Origin: Natrinema halophilum
GTDB taxonomy: Archaea; Halobacteriota; Halobacteria; Halobacteriales; Natrialbaceae
Reading direction: 5' to 3'
Assembly (NCBI RefSeq): GCF_013402815.2
Contig: NZ_CP058601.1
Location: 2,728,001 to 2,792,000, forward strand
Length of the DNA stretch: 64,000 bases
The stretch's first letter is position 1. Each line of letters opens with the position of its first letter. Under the pieces are notes generated by a model that was given only the letters and a program-made list of their open reading frames with translations, was not told where the DNA came from and ran no database searches. Of this stretch, positions 54,893 to 63,775 are shown piece after piece. The position numbers were made by a program, and so were the translations under genes.

Positions 54893-55105
54893 ATGGCAGA
54901 TACGAAGGACGGTCGAAACAAACAGGCCGACGACGCCGATACGCGCCAGCGCAAGCGGGAACTCGAGGAGGAACTCGAGCGGAGCGACGAAACTGAACCA
55001 TCCCTCGAGGACGAAGCGGACCAGGCTGACTCGGCGGACGGGGACTCCGAGAAAACCAACGAGGCGGACGGGGACTCCGAGAAAACCAACGAGGCGGACG
55101 GATAA
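54893..55105 (+). CDS. Small acidic coiled protein with internal 10-residue repeat
   Basis: 70 aa: MADTKDGRNKQADDADTRQR, a helical KRELEEELERSDETEPSLED stretch, then ADGDSEKTNE twice and a partial third copy ADG. Encoded by a 30-bp tandem repeat (55034-55063, 55064-55093). No family recognised; almost entirely charged, probably disordered. The start is supported by haloarchaeal codon use, but the protein could be a minor gene. Confidence 0.6.
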   Translation: MADTKDGRNKQADDADTRQRKRELEEELERSDETEPSLEDEADQADSADGDSEKTNEADGDSEKTNEADG

Positions 55106-55121
55106 CCGCTGGTACCCGAAA

Positions 55122-57107
55122 CTACGCCGGCGACAGCCCCCAGAAGAATGCGATTCCCAGGACGGTAACGACCGACAGCAGCAACTGCAGTGGCGCGCCG
55201 ACCCGGACGAAGTCCAAGAATTTGTAGCCACCGGGGCCGTAAACGAACAGGTTTGTCTGGTAGCCGACCGGCGTGAGAAACGCGGTCGAGGCCGCGAACG
55301 TGACCGCCAGTACGAACGCGAAGGGGTCGGCACCGATCTGTCTAGCCGTCTCCACGGCTACCGGGAGCATCAACACGACGCTCGCGTTGTTCGAGATGAC
55401 GCCCGTGATGAGCCCCGTCGCGAGATAGAACACCCACAGAACGCCGAGCACCGGCAGATAGGCTCCCGTCGCTGCGACGAGGCTGCCCAGTAGGTCAGCG
55501 CCACCGGTCTGCTCTAATGCCATCCCCAGCGGGATAATCCCGGCCAGCAGGAAGATCACGTCCCATTCGACAGCGTCGTAAATCTCGGTCGGCCTGAGAA
55601 CCCCCGTGGCTACCATCGCGACGACACCTGCGAGGGCCGTCACGAGAATTGGGAGCGATAACGCAGACAGGCCCTCGAATGCACCGATACTCGTCAGACC
55701 CGCGAGGGCGGCGCCGACTACTCCCCACGGCACGGCGACAAAGCCGACGACGCCGACCATGATGGCCGCCGCGTGGGGTATCTTTTCGGTCCGGTAATCC
55801 GGCTCCTCGGGTTCGTGTGCGACGATGAAATCGTCGTTCTTCGAGAGGCGGTCGATGCTATCCGGCGCTGCCTGGATCAGCAGCGTGTCGCCGACGCGGA
55901 TTCGACGCTCGTCCATGTTACTCCGGACCGTCTCGCCACGGCTCCGGAATGCCAGTACAGTCGCATCGTAGCGCTGGCGGAACGTCGAACTCTCGAGCGA
56001 TTCGCCGACGAGAAACGAGCCTCGCGGGACGACGATTTCGACGAGGGTCCGATCGGATACTTCGTCTGGCTCTATGTCCGCCGCGGTTTGTGGATTCCCC
56101 GCGAGGGTGACGGTCTCGCGGTCGACGAGTTGCTGGACGGTGGCACGACCGGCGCGCAATCGCAGCAGATCGCCAGCCCGGATCGTCTTCTGGCCGATCG
56201 GCTCGATGAATTCCTCGCCGTCGCGGACGACCTGCAGGATGTCGGCGTCGAACTCGACGTAGTCGATGGCGTCGTCGACGGTGGTGTCGACGAGCGGCGA
56301 GTTGGCGTCGACGACGACTTCGGTCAGGTACTCCTCGATCGCGTACTCCTGGACGTAGTCCTCGTCGACGGGGACCCGTTCCGGAAGCAGTCGATGGCCG
56401 ACGGTGAGGAGATAGAGGCTGCCGACGACGAGGACGACGATGCCGAGTTTCGTGAACTCGAACATGGAGAAGGGGTGGTCGATCAGGCGGGCGGAAACGT
56501 CGCTCGCGAGGATGTTCGTCGACGTGCCGATGAGCGTAAGCATGCCGCCGAACATCGATGCGTACGAGAGCGGTATCAGGAGCTTCGAAGGCGAGGTCTT
56601 CCCCTGATGTGCGATGTCGGAAACGACGGGAACGAGGATGGCAACGACGGGCGTGTTGTTGATAAATCCCGATATCGGACCGCTGACGCCGATCGTTGCA
56701 AGCAGTTGCTTATCGAGATCGTTTCCCGCGAACGCGGACATCTTGCGCCCGAGTATCTGAACGACGCCAGTCTGGCTGATCCCCGAACTGAGAATGAGCA
56801 TCGCCAACACGGTGATCGTGGCGGAGTTCGAAAAGCCCGACGTGCCTTCCGCCGTCGAAATTTCGGTGAAGTTCACTACGCCGTCAACTCCGAGCACCAT
56901 CAAAAGCACCATCACGAGGATAGCGGTCACGTCGATCGGCAGGAGTTCGGTCACGAAGAGGACAAGCGCGACGAGGATGATGGCGAAAACGACCAGCATC
57001 TCGGGAGTTACCGCGAGCGAACCGGATTTACTGGCCAGCGGAATCGCACCGATATCGAGCGGGAAAAATCCGGACACAGTTGACAGTCCGAATTCCGTGA
57101 CGGTCAC
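55122..57107 (-). CDS. SLC13-family permease with two TrkA-C (RCK-C) domains
   Basis: 661 aa. About eleven helices of the citrate/dicarboxylate/sulfate:cation class: MLVVFAIILVALVLFVTELL, GPISGFINNTPVVAILVPVV (the SNT/NNT motif in the first half) and TGLITGVISNNASVVLMLPV (second half). Between them lie two cytoplasmic TrkA-C domains (LTEVVVDANSPLVDTTVDDA; TLVEIVVPRGSFLVGESLES), which usually bind regulators. Transports an anion, most often sulfate or a dicarboxylate, across the cytoplasmic membrane. The start at 57107 is the longest; MLVVF at residue 37 is an alternative. Its start is 17 bp after the XPD stop, so cotranscription is likely. Confidence 0.9.
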   Translation of the reverse strand: MTVTEFGLSTVSGFFPLDIGAIPLASKSGSLAVTPEMLVVFAIILVALVLFVTELLPIDVTAILVMVLLMVLGVDGVVNFTEISTAEGTSGFSNSATITVLAMLILSSGISQTGVVQILGRKMSAFAGNDLDKQLLATIGVSGPISGFINNTPVVAILVPVVSDIAHQGKTSPSKLLIPLSYASMFGGMLTLIGTSTNILASDVSARLIDHPFSMFEFTKLGIVVLVVGSLYLLTVGHRLLPERVPVDEDYVQEYAIEEYLTEVVVDANSPLVDTTVDDAIDYVEFDADILQVVRDGEEFIEPIGQKTIRAGDLLRLRAGRATVQQLVDRETVTLAGNPQTAADIEPDEVSDRTLVEIVVPRGSFLVGESLESSTFRQRYDATVLAFRSRGETVRSNMDERRIRVGDTLLIQAAPDSIDRLSKNDDFIVAHEPEEPDYRTEKIPHAAAIMVGVVGFVAVPWGVVGAALAGLTSIGAFEGLSALSLPILVTALAGVVAMVATGVLRPTEIYDAVEWDVIFLLAGIIPLGMALEQTGGADLLGSLVAATGAYLPVLGVLWVFYLATGLITGVISNNASVVLMLPVAVETARQIGADPFAFVLAVTFAASTAFLTPVGYQTNLFVYGPGGYKFLDFVRVGAPLQLLLSVVTVLGIAFFWGLSPA

Positions 57108-57124
57108 GCTTGAAATACTCGGTT

Positions 57125-59563
57125 CTATTGTGACGAGAGCCGTGACCGGAACCGCTCGAGACCGACGTCAAGCATATCGGGGCTCACCGTCTGAAATTCG
57201 CCGTCGTCCGGCAGATACGGACGAACGGAGTCCCAGCTGTCTCGGGCGTAGCGTTCGTCGAGCAGGACGCGAACGCCGACGTCCTCGGGGCTTCGGATGA
57301 CGCGTCCGATAGCTTGCCGAGCCTTCCGAACCGCGGGGATCGTCAGTGCGTACGTAAACCCGTCGCCGAATTCGTCGTCGTAGGCCCGGCGGACGGCTTT
57401 CGTTCGGGGACTCGAGGTGTTGACGATCGGGACGCCACAGACGACCGCCGCGGCGAGTCGGTCGCCGCTGTAGTCGACGCCCTCGGTCAGCGTCCCACGC
57501 AGGCTGGTGACGAGAACCTTCCCGTCACCTGAGAAGAACTCGTCTTTGAGCAACTGAGTCGTCTCGTCGTCGCTTGCGGCGTCGAGCAAGACGGGCTTGT
57601 CGACTCGTTGTTCGAGGACGTTCCCAATCCACTTGGCTTCGGCATAGCTCGGCATTCCGACGAGGACGTTCCCGGGGAGTCGAGCGACTTTCTGGACGGC
57701 GTCCGCGTAATGGGTTCTGGTCGGATTCCGCTGGCGTTGTTCGCTCGCGTCACCCGAGCCAGGGTGTCTTTTACTCGCCTCGTCAGGACTGCCGCGATTG
57801 TCGTACGTGAACTTCGGCGCGGCGACCGCGAAGCTCTCTCGGTTTTCGGCAGGGAAGTGAAGGCCGTACCGACGCTCGGTGACTGGTCGATCCTTAGCGC
57901 GCTCGAGGTACTGAAGTCCCGTCACCTCGGTGAAGGCGTCCATCGGCTCGAGCGTCGCGCTCATCAAAATACCACCGCCGAAGGAGGCGAGTCGGGAGCC
58001 GATGGCGTCGCTCGGAACGCAGTTGTGGAGACCGAGCCTGGCGTTGTAGGCCCGCCGCCACGAGTCCGTCGGTTCGGTCTCGTCCCACGTGCGCTCGAGT
58101 TCGATCTCGCGGAAGTAATCGGTGTGACCCTGGCGGTACCATTCGCCCAGGATGCGGCCGACGGCAGGTACGGCGCGAGTACGATCTTCGTCTTCGGCCT
58201 CGTTCAGAATCCGCGCGACGACCGCTCCGACGGCCTCAGCGCGGACCCAGTCTGCATCGCCGTACCCGGCTTCTCTGGCCCACTCGGTGAGTTCGTCTTC
58301 GGCGGGCTCTGCAGGATCGCGAAGCGGTATCTCTTCGTCGGTGAGGTCGTTCAGATTCGACTGCCATCCCCTGTGTTTCCGGTCGAGAAAGTCAGTCACT
58401 CGACGGTCCAGTTCGGCACGGAGATCCCGAACGAACTCGAGTGTCCGATTGAGTTCCTCGTAGGAGACGTCGCTGTCGTTGAGTTCCGCACGGACGAGGT
58501 CCGCGTCGGCGGTCTTGGACCCGCCCTGAACCTGCCGACCCTCACGCTCGAATTTGATCGGCTGGATTACCCGGGAGAGTTCCGTTTCGGCATCACGTAA
58601 CGTCGAGTCCGCGATGCCCTCACTGACGAGGTCGCGAACCCGGGGCTCCAGCATGTGTGCTTCGTCGCAGACGACGAACGTCGAGTCGTCTACTAAGGCG
58701 CCCGTAAAGGAACCGACCGTTCGCGGATCGAAGGCGTGATAGTAATTTCCGATGACGACCTCGACGTGGCCGAGGGCGGCCCCCATCACGGAGTGTGGAC
58801 AGGTTCCGTGGCTGGCCGAACGGGCGACTAAATCCTCAGGCGTGACCATACCGGCGGCGGTGAAGTCGTATGGAACCGCTTCGGCGACGTCTCCGTCGCT
58901 TCCCCCGTCCGGCAAATCCTCGAGATATTGCGCGTAAAACGGGCAGTACTCGGTTTCGGCACCGACGGGACCGCCCTCGCCGTACTCGGGCAATTCGGTT
59001 GGATAGGGTGTCGGTTCGCCCGCGGTTTCGAGGAAGGCGCCAGTCGATCGGGCTCCGCTGTCGGCCAGCCCGATCTGCTGGCTTCGAGCGCGGGCGGTCA
59101 GGTTTTGTGCCGTCGTCTCACCGCCTTCGCCGGTGAGATCCCGAGTTCGCTCTCGAAGGGACTCACAGCGGTCGTAGACGGTTCCGTCGTCGAATCCAGC
59201 TTTTCGCTCGCGGTTGTACGGACAAACGTCGGCTTTGCCGACGAGCGTGAGTCCCGAAACCGGGTCCCAGTCGGAGGGCAAGTTCGCGTTGATCGTCTCG
59301 AGGTCGGCCTCGAACTGACGCAATTGTTGTTTGACGCTCGTGAGAACGAGGACGCGCTCGTAGTCGGTCTCCGGATCGCGCACGAGCTCGATTCCCGCTG
59401 TGAGCGCGATCATCGTCTTTCCAGTGCCACAGGCCCCCTCGATGACGGTGTAGCCGCCCTCTCGTGCGGTGTCGATGGCAGTCTCGATGCCGTCGACTTG
59501 CGGATCGTAGGGGCTCTCGTGGCCGAACACCGTCCGCCAGTTCGTCATGCTGCCCGTACTCAT
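57125..59563 (-). CDS. XPD/Rad3-type ATP-dependent DNA helicase with Fe-S domain
   Basis: 812 aa from MSTGSMTNWR (MTNWR at 59548 is an alternative start). Walker A GACGTGKTMIA at residues 43-53, four Fe-S cysteines at 114 (VCPY), 133 (RCES), 207 (YCPF) and 255 (TCPH), DEAH at 300-303, then motif V/VI with RKARQAIGRVIRSPEDVGVR. This is an archaeal XPD homologue: 5'-3' helicase of nucleotide excision repair. The arch region between the Fe-S cluster and DEAH includes a Gly-rich insert. All catalytic residues are present. Confidence 0.94.
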   Translation of the reverse strand: MSTGSMTNWRTVFGHESPYDPQVDGIETAIDTAREGGYTVIEGACGTGKTMIALTAGIELVRDPETDYERVLVLTSVKQQLRQFEADLETINANLPSDWDPVSGLTLVGKADVCPYNRERKAGFDDGTVYDRCESLRERTRDLTGEGGETTAQNLTARARSQQIGLADSGARSTGAFLETAGEPTPYPTELPEYGEGGPVGAETEYCPFYAQYLEDLPDGGSDGDVAEAVPYDFTAAGMVTPEDLVARSASHGTCPHSVMGAALGHVEVVIGNYYHAFDPRTVGSFTGALVDDSTFVVCDEAHMLEPRVRDLVSEGIADSTLRDAETELSRVIQPIKFEREGRQVQGGSKTADADLVRAELNDSDVSYEELNRTLEFVRDLRAELDRRVTDFLDRKHRGWQSNLNDLTDEEIPLRDPAEPAEDELTEWAREAGYGDADWVRAEAVGAVVARILNEAEDEDRTRAVPAVGRILGEWYRQGHTDYFREIELERTWDETEPTDSWRRAYNARLGLHNCVPSDAIGSRLASFGGGILMSATLEPMDAFTEVTGLQYLERAKDRPVTERRYGLHFPAENRESFAVAAPKFTYDNRGSPDEASKRHPGSGDASEQRQRNPTRTHYADAVQKVARLPGNVLVGMPSYAEAKWIGNVLEQRVDKPVLLDAASDDETTQLLKDEFFSGDGKVLVTSLRGTLTEGVDYSGDRLAAAVVCGVPIVNTSSPRTKAVRRAYDDEFGDGFTYALTIPAVRKARQAIGRVIRSPEDVGVRVLLDERYARDSWDSVRPYLPDDGEFQTVSPDMLDVGLERFRSRLSSQ

Positions 59564-59664
59564 CGTCGGTCAGTCATAGGGTTGACGGACCACGTTGGGC
59601 CGGCATCGTCCGTAAACCTGCGGCCCTCGAGATCGAACAGAGATGAAAGGATAACGGGAGAGGA

Positions 59665-60839
59665 GTGGGCAACGGTGTCGTCGCGAGCCGACTCGACGGA
59701 TCGATTACGTCCTACGAGTGGGATACCGACGGTGACGGATACTACGGCGAGTACGAGGACGCATCGAGCGGAGAGACGACAACTCTCTCGTTTAGCTCCG
59801 ATGGGAGCTATACTGTCCAGCTGCAGGTGTCCGACAACGGAGGTGTTAGTTCGACGGCTACGGCGACAATTCCGGTGAGTCTGCCGCCAGAGCCCTCACT
59901 TACTGCGTCGACTGAATCCATAGGCCGGAATCAGCCTGTGACGTTCGATGCCAGCGATTCGATCGATCGAGACGGGACGATCACGAAATACATCTGGCGG
60001 TTCGAGAACGGCGAGATAAAACACGGCGAGTCGGTGACACGATCGTTCTCTGTACTCGGCCAACAAGAGGTGACGCTGATCGTCGTCGACGACTCGGGAC
60101 ACCGGGTCGAAACGACGGGGACAGTCTCCGTCTATCCGAAACCGTCGGTAGATATCGCAGTCCAACCCACGGAGCCTATCGCGGGAACGCCTGTTCAGTT
60201 CGAGGCTCGTTCCGACGACCCGATCGACACGTACGAATGGGACGTCGACGGAGACGGTAATACGGATTACACGGGTAGATCCGTCGAACATACGTTCTGG
60301 AAATCTGGTGATCACACGGTACAGGTGACGGTAGTAACCGAGGAAGGCATCGTCAATAAGACGTCACGCGTAGTCTCGGTCGATCCGGAGCGTCGTTCGA
60401 ACTCACGTCGAACCTCGAAACGATCGAGGCTGGCGAAACGGCCGTCGTCACGTTCAGCGTGACTAACAACATCCCAGACCGACCCGTCGATGCCCGCTTG
60501 CAGCTCGATCTGCCCTCGACTGGCGTCTCGATCGCCGGTGTCGAAGGCGACAGCGTCGAAAGTCGGAGTTCGACGAACTTCGTCACCGTCTCCGGCGGTG
60601 AACAGAAATCGCTTCGTGTCAGAATGCGGTTCAACGAACCCGGCGAGTACCAGATCAGTGCACAATCAGCGTACTACTACGGAAACAAGTCGAACGTCCA
60701 GCAGAAAGCGATCAAACCGATCTCGGTGTCGGTAACTTCAAGCAGTTCCGTCGACGGCACGCCCGGATTCAGTGCGGTCGGGACCCTCCTCGCGCTCTGT
60801 TTCAGCGCGTACGCCACAGCGCGGAAGTGTAGAAATTGA
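59665..60839 (+). pseudogene. PKD-domain protein with PGF-CTERM signal, 5'-truncated and frameshifted
   Basis: Three PKD-like repeats are visible in the first frame: SYEWDTDGDGYYGEY...GSYTVQLQVSD, then PVTFDASDSIDRDGTITKYI...EVTLIVVDDSG, and DTYEWDVDGDGNTDYTGRSV...HTVQVTVV. The frame breaks near 60392 after VDPERR; one missing base moves it to FELTSNLETIEAGETAVVTF, a CARDB-like domain, then VDGTPGFSAVGTLLALCFSA and ARKCRN, a PGF-CTERM signal. No signal peptide or true N-terminus precedes 59665, so the gene is truncated and frameshifted. It would have been a cell-surface protein. A 28-bp tandem repeat starts 20 bp after its stop. Confidence 0.8.
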
Positions 60840-60858
60840 TCTCGCCAATTTTCTGGAC

Positions 60859-61071
60859 GGCTTCGAATAACACCGTTTCACTGGGCGGGTTCGGATAATA
60901 CCGTTTCACTGGGTGGGTTCGGATAATACCGTTTCACTGGGTGGGTTCGGATAATACCGTTTCACTGGGTGGGTTCGGATAATACCGATTCACTGGATGG
61001 CTTCGAATAACACCGTTTCACTGGGTGGGTTCGGATAATACCGTTTCACTGGGTGGCTTCGAATACCACTG
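60859..61071. repeat. Tandem array of a 28-bp repeat, 7.6 copies
   Basis: Copies start at 60859, 60887, 60915, 60943, 60971, 60999, 61027 and a partial one at 61055. Each begins GG(G/C)TTCG(G/A)ATAA and ends TTTCACTGGGT. Copies 1, 6 and 8 share one variant (GGCTTCGAATAAC) and copies 2, 3, 4 and 7 are identical, which shows recent unit exchange. No spacers, so not CRISPR. It ends 48 bp before the DUF1684 gene start. Confidence 0.95.
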
Positions 61072-61118
61072 TCCCGGGGAAACACAACCTCTTCCCGTCA
61101 CCGGCGATAACGATCGAT

Positions 61119-61697
61119 ATGAACGATTCGTTCGACGTCGACCGCTGGCGCGACGATCTCGAGTCGAAACGCGCCGAGAAAGACGATTTTTTCGCCGATC
61201 ATCCGCAGTCGCCGATCCCGCCCGAAGAACGCGACTCGTTCGACGGCCTCGACTACTTCGAGCCGAACCCGACCTATCGCGTGACTGCGATCGCGAGGGT
61301 TTCCGACGACCCAGATGTCGTTCTGATGGATACCACCGCGGGTCGTGAGATGCGCTACCGCCGGACCGCGACCCTCGAGTTCGATCTATCGCGGGCGGAC
61401 GGCGACCTGGAAGACGGAACGTTCGAACTCGGAGCCTACCGACAGGAGAGTCCGAACGAACAACCGCTGTTCGTCCCGTTCCGTGACAAGACCACCGGCC
61501 AGCAGAGCTATCAAGGCGGTCGATACATGGAACTCGAGTCGGAGAAAGCGCTCGAAGACGGCGACGAAATCGTTGTCGACTTTAATCTCGCGTATTCCCC
61601 GTTCTGTGCCTACAGCAATACCTTCGACTGCCCGCTCCCACCGGAGGAAAACTGGCTCGAGGTCGCGATTCCGGCCGGCGAACGGCACGAGAAGTGA
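61119..61697 (+). CDS. DUF1684-family protein
   Basis: 192 aa from MNDSFDVDRWRDDLESKRAE. Family features are RAEKDDFFADHPQSPIPPEE, FDGLDYFEPNPTYRV, RTATLEFDL, LFVPFRDKTTGQQSYQGGRY (most conserved) and YSPFCAYSNTFDCPLPPEEN near the end. Proteins of this family are widespread in archaea and bacteria without a known reaction; the fold is probably a beta-barrel cytoplasmic protein. Promoter lies in or beside the repeat array. Confidence 0.92.
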   Translation: MNDSFDVDRWRDDLESKRAEKDDFFADHPQSPIPPEERDSFDGLDYFEPNPTYRVTAIARVSDDPDVVLMDTTAGREMRYRRTATLEFDLSRADGDLEDGTFELGAYRQESPNEQPLFVPFRDKTTGQQSYQGGRYMELESEKALEDGDEIVVDFNLAYSPFCAYSNTFDCPLPPEENWLEVAIPAGERHEK

Positions 61698-62017
61698 GTG
61701 CGTAATCTTCGCCTTCTCCACCGCATGTATCATACTCAGTCCAAGGAATATGCTCATTTCTCCTCTAATTAGTACGGCCGTTGGTCGTCGCGAGTAAGAG
61801 AAGGGAGTAAGAGAAGGGAGTATCAGGAAAATGTCCCCAGTGTACAGACAGGAGTATTTCAACTGGAACTTCCGAGCCCGTTACACGGTATCCGCAAGGG
61901 ATGGAGGGCTAACCGTACGATGCGGTGTTTCTCGAGTGGAAACGAAGGGGGTTCGGGATGGCTGGTATTCGACGGCGATACCGTGTAGAAAGCTGTCGTG
62001 AAATCGGTGTCGAGAGA
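61698..62017. other. Intergenic region with a 13-bp direct repeat
   Basis: 320 bp between convergent genes, without a credible ORF. GAGTAAGAGAAGG is repeated directly at 61792-61804 and 61805-61817, followed by GAGTA. AT content is raised around 61715-61770, as expected for transcript ends. No terminator hairpin was identified with confidence. Confidence 0.45.
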
Positions 62018-62698
62018 TCAGGGAACTACACCGACGGTGAGCAACGTTCCGAACTCACGGTATCGCTCGACCATCTCCTCGCGGGTGTCCCACTCCTCGA
62101 GCGGGAAGTCAGCCTCGTCTGGTATCGTAACTTCGCGGTCAGGGATATTGTCCTGTTCTGCGACGTGAAAGCCTGCATCACGGAACGCATCCCGGTACTG
62201 TCGACGACTCCAGCGAGTCATTTCTACCGAGATGAACTGATCCCATTCGTGAGAGTGGACGTTTTCCTCGTAGTAGTTAACGGCACAGTAGAACGTTCCA
62301 CCGGGTCGGAGGACGCGGGTGAGTTCGCGGAGCGTTTCGACTGGATCGGTAGCGTAATAGAACGCTTCCATCGACCAACAGTGGTCGATTGAGTCGTCGG
62401 CTATCGGCAGCGAGTCAAAATCACCGACGACGTAGCCCACGTTCTCGTCGTCCGTATAGCCTGTCGCGTTTCGAGCCATTTCAGTGGACCCGTCGAGGCC
62501 GTACACTCGACCAGCCTCTCTGGTGGCACGGAGTGCTCGCCCTGCATAGCCGCTCCCGCAGCCGAGGTCGAGGATCGTATCGTCGGGCTCAACGGGCATC
62601 CGCATCAATGCCTGTTTCGCGGTGTTCCAGTGGCGTTCCTCCATCCCTCGATCCCGACCACTCGTTGCCCAGTCGTCGAACTCTTCGCGAACGCTCAT
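62018..62698 (-). CDS. Class I SAM-dependent methyltransferase
   Basis: 226 aa from MSVREEFDDWATSGRDRGME. Motif I ILDLGCGSGYAGRALR, acidic loop VYGLDGSTEMARNA, motif II VGDFDSLPIADDSIDHCWSM, EAFYYATDPVETLRELTRVL and RPGGTFYCAVNYYEENVHSH. The N-terminal region with REEFDDWA fits the family of small-molecule methyltransferases; substrate unknown. The next 454 bp upstream carry no gene. Confidence 0.88.
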   Translation of the reverse strand: MSVREEFDDWATSGRDRGMEERHWNTAKQALMRMPVEPDDTILDLGCGSGYAGRALRATREAGRVYGLDGSTEMARNATGYTDDENVGYVVGDFDSLPIADDSIDHCWSMEAFYYATDPVETLRELTRVLRPGGTFYCAVNYYEENVHSHEWDQFISVEMTRWSRRQYRDAFRDAGFHVAEQDNIPDREVTIPDEADFPLEEWDTREEMVERYREFGTLLTVGVVP

Positions 62699-63152
62699 GT
62701 CCAGTCGATGGGTTGTCCAGAAATAAACCCGTTCGCATAGAACTCTCTGGTCGAACCCGTCCGCCGGTGTTCGGCCGCTTCTATTCGGGTGGTGATTCTG
62801 TCGCATGCGGCTGATCGGCGACGGTCGCGTCTCAGATATCCGACGATAACGACACTGATCACGGCTATAGCGTCACCCTTGTCCATCGAAAGTGTCGCCA
62901 ATGCGACTCTGTCACCCGTTTCCACTGTGCTGATAGTTAGCGGTAGTTTTTTAGGTTTGCCTAAAATAGTGATGGTGAAGGGTCGTCACCGAACGAAATC
63001 CGTGGGCATCTGGATTTCGTCTCGATACTCGGTGAGTCTCTCTGTCCCACCCTCGAACTATTTCAGACCCTTCCTCCGATTTCCGGAATCAGGTATACAG
63101 CGAGAACTACATCCGCACTCTTAAGGGAATGCCGAAAGTTGTTCACGCTACT
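62699..63152. promoter_or_regulatory. Divergent intergenic region with two inverted repeats
   Basis: 454 bp without a convincing gene. Two palindromes are visible: TTTTAGG-TTTG-CCTAAAA at 62949-62966 (DtxR/SirR-like box) and ACGAAATCC...GGATTTCGT at 62993-63020. A short frame of 50 codons from ATG at 62971 follows the first palindrome but has no family features. Confidence 0.4.
62949..62966. promoter_or_regulatory. Iron-regulator (DtxR/SirR-type) operator-like palindrome
   Basis: The 18-bp sequence TTTTAGGTTTGCCTAAAA has perfect 7-bp arms around TTTG. It fits the general TTAGG...CCTAA operator of DtxR/IdeR/SirR metal regulators. It lies about 187 bp upstream of the DUF7090-like start and 250 bp upstream of the methyltransferase start, so the controlled promoter is unclear. 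Confidence 0.45.
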
Positions 63153-63731
63153 ATGGATTATACGCTTGAAATTGACGGGACACCGGAAACGGTACCAGGT
63201 GGGACTGGTGTGTTGCTTCTTCATCCGAGCACCGGTGAAACGGATCGAATCGACACAGACTTCCTGAAAACCGACACTGACAACTTCCTCGTCGTTTCGA
63301 CACGAACCACCGCTCGAGAAGTCCGGCAGAAACTCGAGTACTACGACGTCGATGAAAAACGGGCCGAAATTCTTGACACGCTGAGCATCGAACGCGGCTA
63401 CTCGCGCCGGTCGAGCGACACCGTCCACTACGTTGCCGCACCTGATGACATCGATGGGATCGTCGCACACATCGACAGCTTCCTCGACGAGCACGATGGA
63501 AAACTCCGCATTAGTTTCGACTCCGTCACCGAACTCGCCTACTATGCCGGGGAGGAACGAGCCCTCGAAGCGGTCGAACGGATCCTCGAACGACTCGCCG
63601 AGCACGATGCGGTCGGCCTCTTTCACCTCTCAGAAGAACCGCATGATACGGCGACCGTCGATGAGTTTCGCGCACTGTTCGACGGCATAATCGATCTCGA
63701 CGAAGACGGCAGCGTCGACGCCGACTTTTAG
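63153..63731 (+). CDS. Haloarchaeal RecA-superfamily-like protein (DUF7090 type)
   Basis: 192 aa from MDYTLEIDGTPETVPGGTGV at 63153; an in-frame ATG at 63129 adds eight residues not seen in relatives. Features: GGTGVLLLHPSTGETDRIDT (a P-loop-like position without the lysine), TRTTAREVRQKLEYYDVDEK, HIDSFLDEHDGKLRISFDSV and ERLAEHDAVGLFHLSEEPHD. The pattern resembles RecA/KaiC-fold proteins that have lost the ATP site. Function unknown. The DtxR-like palindrome upstream might regulate it. Confidence 0.75.
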   Translation: MDYTLEIDGTPETVPGGTGVLLLHPSTGETDRIDTDFLKTDTDNFLVVSTRTTAREVRQKLEYYDVDEKRAEILDTLSIERGYSRRSSDTVHYVAAPDDIDGIVAHIDSFLDEHDGKLRISFDSVTELAYYAGEERALEAVERILERLAEHDAVGLFHLSEEPHDTATVDEFRALFDGIIDLDEDGSVDADF

Positions 63732-63775
63732 CGCAAGTCAGTCAGCGAGCGGATCGATACCTGCTACCACGTCGA

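Noticed and set aside
55773-57083. 436-codon frame antisense to the SLC13 permease
   Set aside because: A shadow of the permease: composition and frame relation fit an antisense artefact, and the permease has clear family motifs.
60859-61071. Possible CRISPR array of 28-bp repeats
   Set aside because: Units are contiguous with no spacers between them and no cas gene is in the window; it is a simple tandem repeat.
62695-62925. 76-codon minus-strand frame upstream of the methyltransferase
   Set aside because: No family features, and the start would lie only 24 bp from the DtxR-like box without a promoter; may be chance.
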